A stretch of DNA of 64,000 nucleotides from JAFGTX01 sp942492225 (GTDB lineage: Bacteria > Bacillota > Clostridia > Peptostreptococcales > Acidaminobacteraceae). A program made the translations under genes and the position numbers. The notes beneath the pieces were generated by a model. The model was not told where the DNA came from. It saw nothing but the letters and a program-made list of their open reading frames with translations, and did not search any database. The stretch is from assembly GCA_942492225.1 (NCBI GenBank), contig CALODS010000070.1, forward strand, positions 62,001-126,000, in the 5' to 3' direction. Positions within the stretch are counted from its first letter, which is position 1. Every line of letters starts with the position of its first letter. Shown piece after piece: positions 53,514 through 61,358 of the stretch.

Positions 53514-54887
53514 TTATACGGTTGATACAGTTCTAGGTTCTAGTGTGTCGTCAGCAATATTATGCATCCAACGGTTAGAATAGAAGCGACGTGTAATAAG
53601 CAATAGTTTTACAATTTCTTCGCTGATAGAAATTCCAACAACATAATGTAATGGAAAATGAAATACAAAGCCGGCTACATAAGTTAATGGAATGCCAATA
53701 AACCAAAGGGTTATGCCTTGTAGAAGAGAACCATAGGTCGCATCACCACCACCTCGAAGAATACCCACAATCATTACCATATTGAGTGTACGTAAAGTAA
53801 ACATAAAGGCAAAACATCTAAGTACATTTGTCGTCATAAGTTGTACCGTTGAAGACACGTTAAATTTTCCAGCAATAGATGGCGCTAAAGCAAAAAGTAT
53901 CACAGAAATAATTAGACCAATCCATACTGAAAGGAAACGAATTTTGTGTGAGGCATCAATGGCTTCTTTTTTATTACCTGCTCCAATAGCATTTCCGACA
54001 ATAACCAAAGAACTATAGGATAGTCCAAAAGAAATCACCATAAATAGATTCATAATGGTGCTACTAATTTGCATAGCAGCGGTTGCTTGAGTACCTAGAT
54101 GTGCATATAAAACAATATAAGTTACAGTACCAATGCCCCAACAGGCTTCGTTAAAAAGAATAGGGAGGGTTATCTTCCTCAGACGACGTTCAACATCAGG
54201 AGAAGAATTATTCAAAGTAGCGCCGGTTAGCGTCAATATAGGTACATTTTTCGCAACAGCTATAACAAGAATAAAACATTCAATAATACGTGCAATTAGC
54301 GTTGCGATTGCAGCACCCTTTGTATAAAGTGGTGAAAATCCTAGGTGTCCAAAAATTAGAATGTAGTTAAGGGAACCGTTGACACAAAGTCCAACGAAAC
54401 TCGCATACATAGGTAACTTTGTATTTTTAATACTACGAAGGCTTGAAGCAAGAATAAATGAAATACTCATAAAAAAGTAACTCACTATAGTAATTCTCAA
54501 GTACAGGCTACCAGTGGAAACAATTTCGGGTGCGGTATTAAATAATCGAATAATAGATTCCGCACTAGATAGTCCAAAAAGGGTAAAAATAATACTAATA
54601 CTTGTTCCAGCTATTAAAGACTGCATGAGGACTTGCTTAATAGTATCAATGTCTTTTTTACCATAAAGTTGTGCGATTAAGACACCACATCCACCAGCAA
54701 TACCGAATGTAAATAGACTAAATATAAAATAATACTGGTTTGCAATACCCACTGAAGCTAAAGGGACCTCTCCGAGTTTCCCGATCATCAATGTGTCCAA
54801 TAGATTTATAGACGTGGTGATAATATTCTGAAGAATAATAGGGATTGTTAATAATAATAAATGATGATAAAACTTTGATGATTTCAT
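53514..54887 (-). CDS. MATE-family efflux transporter
   Basis: A 457-residue membrane protein with 12 predicted helices and the MATE internal duplication (PIILQNIITTSINLLDTLMIGKLGEVPLASVGIANQ at the N-terminus in two stretches, PILFNEACWGIGTVTYIVLYAHLG at mid-protein). It exports drugs or metabolites using a cation gradient. Start at ATG 54887 behind AAGGAGC. It has its own promoter and an intrinsic terminator inside its leader, suggesting attenuation control. Confidence 0.92.
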   Translation of the reverse strand: MKSSKFYHHLLLLTIPIILQNIITTSINLLDTLMIGKLGEVPLASVGIANQYYFIFSLFTFGIAGGCGVLIAQLYGKKDIDTIKQVLMQSLIAGTSISIIFTLFGLSSAESIIRLFNTAPEIVSTGSLYLRITIVSYFFMSISFILASSLRSIKNTKLPMYASFVGLCVNGSLNYILIFGHLGFSPLYTKGAAIATLIARIIECFILVIAVAKNVPILTLTGATLNNSSPDVERRLRKITLPILFNEACWGIGTVTYIVLYAHLGTQATAAMQISSTIMNLFMVISFGLSYSSLVIVGNAIGAGNKKEAIDASHKIRFLSVWIGLIISVILFALAPSIAGKFNVSSTVQLMTTNVLRCFAFMFTLRTLNMVMIVGILRGGGDATYGSLLQGITLWFIGIPLTYVAGFVFHFPLHYVVGISISEEIVKLLLITRRFYSNRWMHNIADDTLEPRTVSTV

Positions 54888-54928
54888 TTTTAAAGCTCCT
54901 TTTTAATAAATAATTTCGTTCAAAAACA

Positions 54929-54966
54929 AAAAAAACATCCGCCTTGAGTTTTTTTCAAGTGGATGT
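54929..54966 (-). promoter_or_regulatory. Terminator in the leader of the MATE gene (candidate attenuator)
   Basis: On the minus strand ACATCC-CTTGA pairs with TCAAG-GGATGT and is followed by eight T and a second T-run, about 40 bases before the MATE start. Upstream, GAGTG can pair with CACTT inside the terminator arm, giving a competing stem. A TACC/GGTA mini-hairpin precedes it. A promoter stands about 60 bases upstream, so the terminator is within the leader. Confidence 0.6.
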
Positions 54967-55023
54967 ATAACACTCGCTACCGATTGGGTAACAAAATTTC
55001 TATTTTATTTTTCAACAATTTCG

Positions 55024-55052
55024 ATTTTAAATCATTTGGTGATACCTGTCAA
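55024..55052 (-). promoter_or_regulatory. Promoter of the MATE gene
   Basis: On the minus strand TTGACA (55052-55047) and TAAAAT (55029-55024) are separated by 17 bp. Transcription would start near 55017 and give a leader of about 130 bases. Confidence 0.7.
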
Positions 55053-55081
55053 GGATTAAAACAATAAAAAATTAATAGACT

Positions 55082-55663
55082 TTAAAAAGAGTTGTGATTT
55101 TTGCTATATAGATAATTTATATCCGCGTTTAATAATCGTTCAAAGTGTCTTATTTTAGTATTAATTTTTTTGATATCAAAGAACCACGACGTAAACATTT
55201 CCCAAAGCATAACCCAACCGCCAATATAGAAACCCTCTGTTAAAATAGTAAGAGCTAAAGATTTCGATTTAAAAGGGGTTAGATATAATCCGCTGGTAAG
55301 TAAAATTGATCCAATGACTAAGAATTGTATGATTTCTCTCATCATCCTATATTTATGACCTTTTAGCTTTCGTAATTGATAGCCGAAAAAATTACGCATA
55401 CCTAAGATGCTTTTTTTCTCTCTTTCAGAGTTTAAACTTTGATGTAAAAGATGAAATTCTATAACCAAAATATACTTTATTGGAATTTCATATGAACATT
55501 CTAAAAGATACTCGATAAGGTCATCATCGAGATCACGATTGTTATAGGGCGAAAAATCCCAGTTGCTGTAAGCATCTCTATATTCTTCGAGTTGTATACC
55601 CAATTTGAAAGATTTTGAAAACTCGTCATATTCATAAATTTTTTTTAATTCTTTTAACTTCAT
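55082..55663 (-). CDS. Membrane protein of unknown function
   Basis: A 193-residue protein, mainly charged and helical, with two hydrophobic segments at about 110-130 and 138-158 and a cytosolic C-terminal helix (KKINTKIRHFERLLNADINYLYSKN). No family recognised. Ribosome site is weak (GAGGC before ATG 55663). It lies upstream of the MATE gene but a separate promoter lies between them. Confidence 0.65.
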   Translation of the reverse strand: MKLKELKKIYEYDEFSKSFKLGIQLEEYRDAYSNWDFSPYNNRDLDDDLIEYLLECSYEIPIKYILVIEFHLLHQSLNSEREKKSILGMRNFFGYQLRKLKGHKYRMMREIIQFLVIGSILLTSGLYLTPFKSKSLALTILTEGFYIGGWVMLWEMFTSWFFDIKKINTKIRHFERLLNADINYLYSKNHNSF

Positions 55664-55827
55664 ATAAGCCTCTAATAGTGGGTCGTTAAGACCAGTTTAT
55701 TTTGCTATGATGATAATATTTTAGCACATAAATTTAAATATGATAGTATGTTCTAAAAAAAATTTGAGTATGTTATACTTACTGTGTTCTTTACCAAGGG
55801 AATATAAAATGATATATGGAGGAAATT

Positions 55828-55989
55828 ATGGAGTGTACGTATTACAAGTGTTCAACCTGTGGATTTGTTCATCAGGAGCCATCTTATTGGAGTGGCTTTG
55901 CACCAGAAGAACAAATGGAGATGGAACATGTTAACCTAGACACGAAGGAAATGTGCAATGATTCTATCTTAAAACGAATAGAATCATAA
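55828..55989 (+). CDS. Small zinc-ribbon-like protein
   Basis: A 53-residue protein starting at ATG 55828 behind GGAGGAAATT. The N-terminus MECTYYKCSTCGFVHQEPSYW has CxxxxxC and CxxC spacing suited to a rubredoxin- or zinc-ribbon-like knuckle; only one further Cys (DTKEMCND) is present, so a four-Cys site is possible. The acidic C-terminal half is helical. Function unknown. It stands alone between divergent and convergent neighbours. Confidence 0.65.
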   Translation: MECTYYKCSTCGFVHQEPSYWSGFAPEEQMEMEHVNLDTKEMCNDSILKRIES

Positions 55990-56059
55990 AATTTTCACTT
56001 CAAAATATATTTTAAAACGAAAAAAATCGCCTTCATCAGAAGGCGATTGCTTACTTAAT

Positions 56060-56245
56060 TTACTTATTTAAATCTACTAATAATTTTTCTACATCCATAC
56101 CGTGAACAGCTGCTGCTTGTTCCAAAGACTCAAATTGTGCTGATGGACATCCAAGGCATCCCATACCGTGTGCAATAAGAACGCCTGCTGCGTCTGGCTT
56201 AACTTCTAAAATCTTGCTAATTAACATATCTTTTGTAATTGTCAT
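56060..56245 (-). CDS. DUF1858 domain protein
   Basis: A 61-residue protein consisting of a single DUF1858 domain, with the CLGCP motif in HGMGCLGCPSAQFESLEQAA. This domain is common in anaerobes and related to the N-terminal part of iron-sulfur repair proteins (ScdA/RIC), where the CxxC handles iron or nitric oxide. It is the last gene of the siroheme reductase operon, 2 bases after the preceding gene. Confidence 0.88.
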   Translation of the reverse strand: MTITKDMLISKILEVKPDAAGVLIAHGMGCLGCPSAQFESLEQAAAVHGMDVEKLLVDLNK

Positions 56246-56247
56246 AA

Positions 56248-56886
56248 TTATATCTCCTTTGTAATAACGTGTAATTGTTTACCATCGTTTGTATATACGT
56301 AGCTTAATGATGCGTTTGCACCAGTAACGAATCCTTTGATAAATGATGCTCTAAATTCATAGTAACGCTCAACTGGAATTTCTGCGAAAGACCAATTCTT
56401 CGTGTGAACACATTGAGCCGTTAGCCATGAGAACATATCTTCGTCATTTTCTACTACTTGATTTACTCTATCACATGGCATTCCTTCAAGTAAATAGTTA
56501 TTTAATTTATTAAAAACATCGCTTAAATCATTCGAATTTTCTATAGAAGCATCTTTAGCTGCTTGTATACCGAAGGATTTGTAAACATCATTTACAAGGG
56601 TAAAAATATCATCACCATTTGCCTCTGATAATTTTTTGATGAACTTTGCTTGTCTTGTTTCTACTTTGGTAATTTTATCTTGTAACCAGCCATGGATATT
56701 ATCTGAATCAATTAATTGATTAAGAGGGGCATTTGGTAAAAAAGCAGCAATTTCTTCTTGGACTTCTTGAGAAAATGCTTTTGCCTCTGCTGTATCAATT
56801 CTTGTCAGAATTGTTTTTTCTATATCCTCCATTAATTGAATTTTCTTGTATAACCAGTGGTGAATAGGTCCTAAAAATGCACTCAT
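56248..56886 (-). CDS. Conserved-looking protein of unknown function in the siroheme reductase operon
   Basis: A 212-residue, mostly helical, soluble protein beginning MSAFLGPIHHWLYKKIQLME. It has two Cys (CDRV, QCVHT) and several His (HH at 8-9, HTK) but no motif I can name. It overlaps the reductase gene by one base (TAATG) and is followed at once by a DUF1858 gene, so the three proteins should work together, perhaps with a haem, iron-sulfur or NO-handling role. That is inference from the neighbours. Confidence 0.7.
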   Translation of the reverse strand: MSAFLGPIHHWLYKKIQLMEDIEKTILTRIDTAEAKAFSQEVQEEIAAFLPNAPLNQLIDSDNIHGWLQDKITKVETRQAKFIKKLSEANGDDIFTLVNDVYKSFGIQAAKDASIENSNDLSDVFNKLNNYLLEGMPCDRVNQVVENDEDMFSWLTAQCVHTKNWSFAEIPVERYYEFRASFIKGFVTGANASLSYVYTNDGKQLHVITKEI

Positions 56887-57575
56887 TAGTTGTCCTCCCT
56901 TGAACGTTTATCTCTATATACTTTCATAACGCCTTCTTTAAAAACGTCTAGTCCTATTTTATCGATGAGTGGTCCCAGTTTATCGCCCATCTCGCCGATT
57001 TCACAATAATGTTCAAATACGGCTTCAACTAAGTCATATGCTTCATCATCTGTCATTTTATCCATCAGTTCATTTGGTAAGCGTGGATGATATCCAGCAC
57101 TTCCGCCAACACGAACAATATATCCTTCTTCATCTGCTAGTACGACAATATCTTTTGCATTGGCACTCATACAAGCATTTCTACAACCAACAACAGCAAT
57201 TTTTGTTCTGTTAGGTGCTGGTGCACCATAGAATCTTTTCTCTAATTTCAAGCCTAATTTCATCGAGTTTTGTCTTGCTCTTTTGCAGAATGCAGCTGGG
57301 CAAACTTCAACATTTTTTACTGAATAAGGCGATAATACACCAGGTTCCATATCTAACTCTTCCCAAATCTTTTCAACATCATCTCCTCTGACGCCAAGTA
57401 TAGCGATTCTTTGACCAGAGGTAATTTTTAATTGTCCATGATATTTTTTAGCCACATTGGCGATGGTGATTAATTTTTCTGGAGAAATAAAGCCACCAGC
57501 TATTCTAGGCGTTATACCATATGTTCTTTCTTCAGTTCTTGGTTTCTGCAATACAGCAAATTTCGGTATACTCAT
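56886..57575 (-). CDS. Small siroheme-type sulfite/nitrite reductase-like protein
   Basis: A 229-residue protein covering one ferredoxin-like half and the siroheme/4Fe-4S region of sulfite and nitrite reductases. SGQRIAILGV is near residue 53; cluster ligands are in CPAAFCKRARQNSM and CRNACMSANAKD. The size fits the low-molecular-weight assimilatory-type sulfite reductases of anaerobes. ATG 57575 was chosen over GTG 57584 for spacing from AAAGAGG. The promoter carries an HcpR-like box shared with hcp, which favours a nitrite, hydroxylamine or NO-linked role over simple sulfur assimilation; not proven. Confidence 0.85.
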   Translation of the reverse strand: MSIPKFAVLQKPRTEERTYGITPRIAGGFISPEKLITIANVAKKYHGQLKITSGQRIAILGVRGDDVEKIWEELDMEPGVLSPYSVKNVEVCPAAFCKRARQNSMKLGLKLEKRFYGAPAPNRTKIAVVGCRNACMSANAKDIVVLADEEGYIVRVGGSAGYHPRLPNELMDKMTDDEAYDLVEAVFEHYCEIGEMGDKLGPLIDKIGLDVFKEGVMKVYRDKRSREDN

Positions 57576-57615
57576 TTCGTGCACCTCTTTTCTTAAGTGA
57601 TCTTAACTTAGTTTC

Positions 57616-57621
57616 ATCATA
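57616..57621 (-). promoter_or_regulatory. -10 element of the siroheme reductase operon
   Basis: TATGAT on the minus strand; no good -35 hexamer stands 17 bp upstream, as expected for an activator-dependent promoter. A 7-bp inverted repeat TCATACA/TGTATGA overlaps it. Confidence 0.5.
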
Positions 57622-57642
57622 CAGATTTTTTTGTATGAAGTC

Positions 57643-57658
57643 CGTAACAAATGTTACG
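57643..57658. promoter_or_regulatory. HcpR-like palindrome of the siroheme reductase operon
   Basis: CGTAACA-AA-TGTTACG is a perfect palindrome (GTAAC-N4-GTTAC). Its centre lies 29.5 bp from the TATGAT -10 element, equal to the arrangement at hcp. I recall a GTAAC/GTTAC palindrome being proposed for the clostridial HcpR regulator. Confidence 0.7.
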
Positions 57659-57716
57659 AAAATAGATATGGGCTATTTTTTTATCTACCCAAAACTTGTT
57701 AGGTGTTCACAAACTA

Positions 57717-57773
57717 TTAACAGTATCTTCATAATAACTATGATATTATATACATATGAATAACGATTCATAT
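57717..57773 (+). promoter_or_regulatory. Promoter and palindrome before the glutamate-cysteine ligase gene
   Basis: TTAACA (57717-57722) and TATGAT (57739-57744) are 16 bp apart. The perfect inverted repeat ATATGAAT-AACG-ATTCATAT follows at 57754-57773, just downstream of the likely start of transcription, as a possible operator. Confidence 0.5.
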
Positions 57774-57796
57774 AATAGAATATAATTGGAGGCGCT

Positions 57797-59074
57797 ATGA
57801 CCAATAGAGCAGCAATGAAAAATAAATTAATAGCTTATTTTGAAGCAGGAAGTAAAAAAGATCCTACGGGAATAGGTGTTGAAATAGAGCATTACCTTAT
57901 AGATGTGGAGACACTCAGAAGTTATCAATATGATGAAGCAAATGGTCAAAAGGATTTTTTCTTAAGGCTTATAGAAAAAGGGTGGCAAGTAATCAATCAA
58001 GAAAATAATCATCCACTGGGACTAGAAAAAAACGGCTCAACAATAACTTTAGAACCAGGTGGACAAGTAGAAATTAGTTTAAAAACCTTAAAAAGAATCA
58101 CTGAAATTGAAGCGGAATATATGAAGATAATAGATGAGATGAAAAGTGTTTTGGTTGAGGGTCAGGTATTTGTGGCAACGGGCTATCATCCAAGTACTAC
58201 AATAAACGAATTACCATTATTGCCAAAAGAAAGATATCACAAGATGTATGAGTATTTCAAAACTCATGGCGACAAATCTCATTATATGATGAAGGGAACA
58301 GCAGCAACACAGGTCTCAATTGACTACAAGGATGAAGAAGATTTTATCAAAAAATATAGAGTTGCTAACTTTTTAGGTCCGATTCTTTCAAGACTTTTTG
58401 ACGCATCACCAATTTTTGAAGGCGAAATCTTTGAAGGCGAAAATCTAAGAGTCGATATTTGGAATCACACAGATCCTGTAAGAACAAAATACCCAACAAA
58501 GTCTTTTGACGCTCAATTTAATTTTGAAGCTTATGCAGACTATTTGATGGAAATTCCACCAATCTTTACGAAGGTTGGTGATGACTATCTCTTTACAGAA
58601 GACTTATTGCTCAAAGATATTGTCGAAAACTACTCTGTAGAGGCTATTGATATAGAACATATTGTTGGTATGGTGTTTCCTGATGTGCGCTTAAAAAAGT
58701 ATATAGAAATTAGAATGGCTGATTCATTGCCAATGCCTTATGTATTTGCATTACCAGCAATTATTAAAGGAATTTTTTATAATCAGAATTGTTTAGATAG
58801 ATATTATGAGTTTTCTAAGAAGTACACAGTAGAAGATATAAAAGCAGTTAATGAACACTTATTAAGTGGATTAGATTTTACTTATAAAGATATATCACTA
58901 AACTGGTTTATGATGAAAGTCATGTTAGATGCAAAATCTGGTTTAGTTCCAGAAGAAGCGGCGAGTATTGATTTGTTATTTGAACAACTAAACGTTGAAG
59001 GCTCTTATAAAAAGAAGTTGGAGAGATTATATCGCGAAGACAAAAAACTATTTGTTGAAGCAGTTAGGGTATAG
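57797..59074 (+). CDS. gshA: Glutamate-cysteine ligase
   Basis: A 425-residue enzyme of the GCS2/plant-type ligase group: GIGVEIEHYLIDVETL near residue 25 (ATP/Mg site), LEPGGQVEISLKTLKRI near residue 85, and VRLKKYIEIRMADSLP near residue 305. It joins Glu and Cys to gamma-glutamylcysteine, the first step of glutathione-type thiol synthesis. Ribosome site TGGAGGC. The next gene, starting within 10 bases, is an ATP-grasp ligase that probably adds the next residue. Confidence 0.9.
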   Translation: MTNRAAMKNKLIAYFEAGSKKDPTGIGVEIEHYLIDVETLRSYQYDEANGQKDFFLRLIEKGWQVINQENNHPLGLEKNGSTITLEPGGQVEISLKTLKRITEIEAEYMKIIDEMKSVLVEGQVFVATGYHPSTTINELPLLPKERYHKMYEYFKTHGDKSHYMMKGTAATQVSIDYKDEEDFIKKYRVANFLGPILSRLFDASPIFEGEIFEGENLRVDIWNHTDPVRTKYPTKSFDAQFNFEAYADYLMEIPPIFTKVGDDYLFTEDLLLKDIVENYSVEAIDIEHIVGMVFPDVRLKKYIEIRMADSLPMPYVFALPAIIKGIFYNQNCLDRYYEFSKKYTVEDIKAVNEHLLSGLDFTYKDISLNWFMMKVMLDAKSGLVPEEAASIDLLFEQLNVEGSYKKKLERLYREDKKLFVEAVRV

Positions 59075-59083
59075 GTGATGAAA

Positions 59084-60409
59084 ATGAATAAATGGACAAC
59101 TGAATTAGTGAATGAAATAATGACAAATGCAAGTAACTATCGTAAAGATTATACAGAAGTTTATGATAATGTTTCAAAGTCTGGAGCAGTGTATATGGAT
59201 GCACCAGTACCCTTTCACTATATTCCTAGAATTTATGAACCAAAGGATATTAGAAACTTTGAAAAAGCAATGTCGGATATGTTTGGCATTGTAAATAAAA
59301 CCATCTCTCTCTATCTAGAGAAAACAGAAATAAGAGAATTATATAATTTTGATAAACGACTAGAAGAATTAATTTTATTAGATCATGGCTATAAAACAAA
59401 GGTACCAATGGGACGCTTTGATATTTTCTATTACGAAGATGGTTCTTATATGTTCTGTGAACTGAATACAGATGGTTCTTCGGCAATGAATGAAGAAGCG
59501 GAATTATCAAGAATATTGGAACATAGTAAAATAGCTGAATATATCAAAAAGACACATGACTTACAGGCGTTTGAACTTTTTTATAGTTGGGTTGATGAAG
59601 TTAAGACTATTTATAGTGAATATACACATGTTGCGCATAAGAAAGATAAACCACATGTGGCGATTGTTGACTTTGTCGACAAAGGTGCATCCCTTGAATT
59701 TGAAGTCTTTCGTGATCATTTTAAGGAATGTGGAATGGACTGTACTATTGTAGATCCTAGAGATATAAAATGCATTGATGGCTGGATGATGATCGATAAT
59801 CAGCCAATTGATATAGTTTATAGACGATTAGTAACAAAAGATTTGATGGATCGATACGATGAAATTTTAGGCTTTATTGATGGTATAAAAGGGCAGAAGA
59901 CATGTGTAATAGGGTCATTAAAAAGTCAAATTGTCCATACAAAATTATTTTTTGCCTTATTACATGATGAAGGCCTTAGACAATATTTTTCAAAAGAAGA
60001 GATCGAATTTATTGATCGCTGTATTCCTGAAACACATATGCTTGAGATTAATTCACTTATGACACCCTACTATGATAACAAAGATGCTTATATATTAAAA
60101 CCTGTAGATTACTATGCATCAAAAGGGGTTATTGCAGGTGAGAGTTTAAGTGAAGAGGAATGGAAAAAAATACTCGATGAGAAATCGAAAGAATCCTATC
60201 TGATTCAAAAATACTGTCCATTTGCTATGAGAGAGAGTGTTTTACCAACAGACGATGGATTTAATCAACATAGTTTTAGAACCATTACTGGGATGTACGT
60301 CTACAATGAAAAAGTAAAAGGCATCTACTCCCGAGCAGGGTTAAATGCCATTATTTCGGGTATTCATAGTGGTTTTACACTATCTTCACTCGTAGCGACA
60401 CCAAAATAG
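59084..60409 (+). CDS. Glutathionylspermidine synthase-like ATP-grasp ligase
   Basis: A 441-residue protein resembling the C-terminal synthetase of glutathionylspermidine synthase. GRFDIFYYEDGSYMFCELNTDGSSAMNEEAEL lies near residue 110 (shown as two motifs, GRFDIFYYEDG and CELNTDGSSAMNEE), and YILKPVDYYASKGVIAGE near residue 340 holds the ATP-binding Lys. There is no amidase domain. Paired with a glutamate-cysteine ligase and lacking a gshB neighbour, it may complete glutathione or make another gamma-Glu-Cys derivative. ATG 59084 fits the AGGTGA ribosome site better than GTG 59075 or ATG 59078. Confidence 0.8.
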   Translation: MNKWTTELVNEIMTNASNYRKDYTEVYDNVSKSGAVYMDAPVPFHYIPRIYEPKDIRNFEKAMSDMFGIVNKTISLYLEKTEIRELYNFDKRLEELILLDHGYKTKVPMGRFDIFYYEDGSYMFCELNTDGSSAMNEEAELSRILEHSKIAEYIKKTHDLQAFELFYSWVDEVKTIYSEYTHVAHKKDKPHVAIVDFVDKGASLEFEVFRDHFKECGMDCTIVDPRDIKCIDGWMMIDNQPIDIVYRRLVTKDLMDRYDEILGFIDGIKGQKTCVIGSLKSQIVHTKLFFALLHDEGLRQYFSKEEIEFIDRCIPETHMLEINSLMTPYYDNKDAYILKPVDYYASKGVIAGESLSEEEWKKILDEKSKESYLIQKYCPFAMRESVLPTDDGFNQHSFRTITGMYVYNEKVKGIYSRAGLNAIISGIHSGFTLSSLVATPK

Positions 60410-60410
60410 A

Positions 60411-61175
60411 TTAGTCCAAGAGACGACGTAGCATATCGTCTGGATGTTCTAAAAATGCACGTGTTATAGCATAGTGCTCTGTAGCAGTGTAGGGGACGAT
60501 TTCCATTGAAGTTGGCGTAATTTCATATATAGTTGCTTTTGGATAAGCAAGAATGATTGGTGAATGGGTTGCAATGATAAATTGCGACCCATTTTTTACA
60601 AGTTCATCAATTCTTCTGATCATAGCCATTTGTCGAGTGGGAGATAGTGCGGATTCAGGTTCATCTAGGATATAGAGGCCTTTTCCAGAAAAACGATGCA
60701 TAAAAATAGAGAAAAAAGATTCGCCATGAGATTGCTGATGAAGGGATTTGCCACCGTAACTAGCGATTATGGGTGGTCCAAAAGAACCTTCTCTATCAAG
60801 TTGATCTATATGGCTAGAAACATTATAAACCGTCTCAGCTCTGAGAAAAAAACCGTCTTTTGCTTGAAGATAACTTTTTGAAAGTCTAAGAAATCTATGA
60901 AGAGGCGAATGAGAGTCTTCTGTTGAAAATGACATATTCTTCGTTCCGCCTTCTGGGTTAAAACCATAAGCGGCTGCGATACCTTCGATCAATGTAGATT
61001 TTCCAACACCATTTTCTCCAACAAAAAAGGTGACCTGTGGATGAAATTTAAGCTCTTCCATTAGCTTTATAATAGGGAGGTTAAAGGGGTGATGATGGCT
61101 TAGGTGTTCACCTTCAACATGGTCCCAGTTGATGCTAAGAGATCGCAGATATTGTGAGTGATCGGTTAATAACAT
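60411..61175 (-). CDS. AAA family ATPase (ABC/SMC-like, stand-alone)
   Basis: A 254-residue soluble ATPase with Walker A FVGENGVGKSTLIEG near residue 53, the signature region SHGESFFSIF near 148, Walker B LYILDEPESALS near 168, and the switch His in IIATHSPIILAYP. It resembles AAA_21/AAA_23 ATPases that are widespread and poorly characterised in Firmicutes. It has no nuclease or toxin partner beside it, so a defence role is not supported. It converges with the ATP-grasp gene with one base between stops. Confidence 0.85.
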   Translation of the reverse strand: MLLTDHSQYLRSLSINWDHVEGEHLSHHHPFNLPIIKLMEELKFHPQVTFFVGENGVGKSTLIEGIAAAYGFNPEGGTKNMSFSTEDSHSPLHRFLRLSKSYLQAKDGFFLRAETVYNVSSHIDQLDREGSFGPPIIASYGGKSLHQQSHGESFFSIFMHRFSGKGLYILDEPESALSPTRQMAMIRRIDELVKNGSQFIIATHSPIILAYPKATIYEITPTSMEIVPYTATEHYAITRAFLEHPDDMLRRLLD

Positions 61176-61274
61176 ATGTAACTCCTTTCAGTTAGTAATT
61201 TTATAGTGAGAATCTTATACTATTATACCGTGTTATGGTAGGGAACCGTCAACAGACAAAATTATTAAAACAAA

Positions 61275-61289
61275 TGATAGTAATTTTCA
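61275..61289 (+). promoter_or_regulatory. Fur/Zur-like box before rpsD paralogue
   Basis: TGATAGTAATTTTCA matches the 15-bp Fur-family palindrome TGATAATNATTATCA with two mismatches and abuts the -35 element. Confidence 0.5.
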
Positions 61290-61318
61290 TTTACAACGTA
61301 AATGAGATGTGTTATCAT
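61290..61318 (+). promoter_or_regulatory. Promoter of the rpsD paralogue
   Basis: TTTACA (61290-61295) and TATCAT (61313-61318) with 17-bp spacing. Confidence 0.6.
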
Positions 61319-61358
61319 TATTCTAGCAATAAATTACCGCGGCAAATAGGAGGAATTT

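Noticed and set aside
60411..61175. AAA ATPase as part of an anti-phage system
   Set aside because: No nuclease, reverse transcriptase, toxin or other effector gene adjoins it; neighbours are metabolic or ribosomal.
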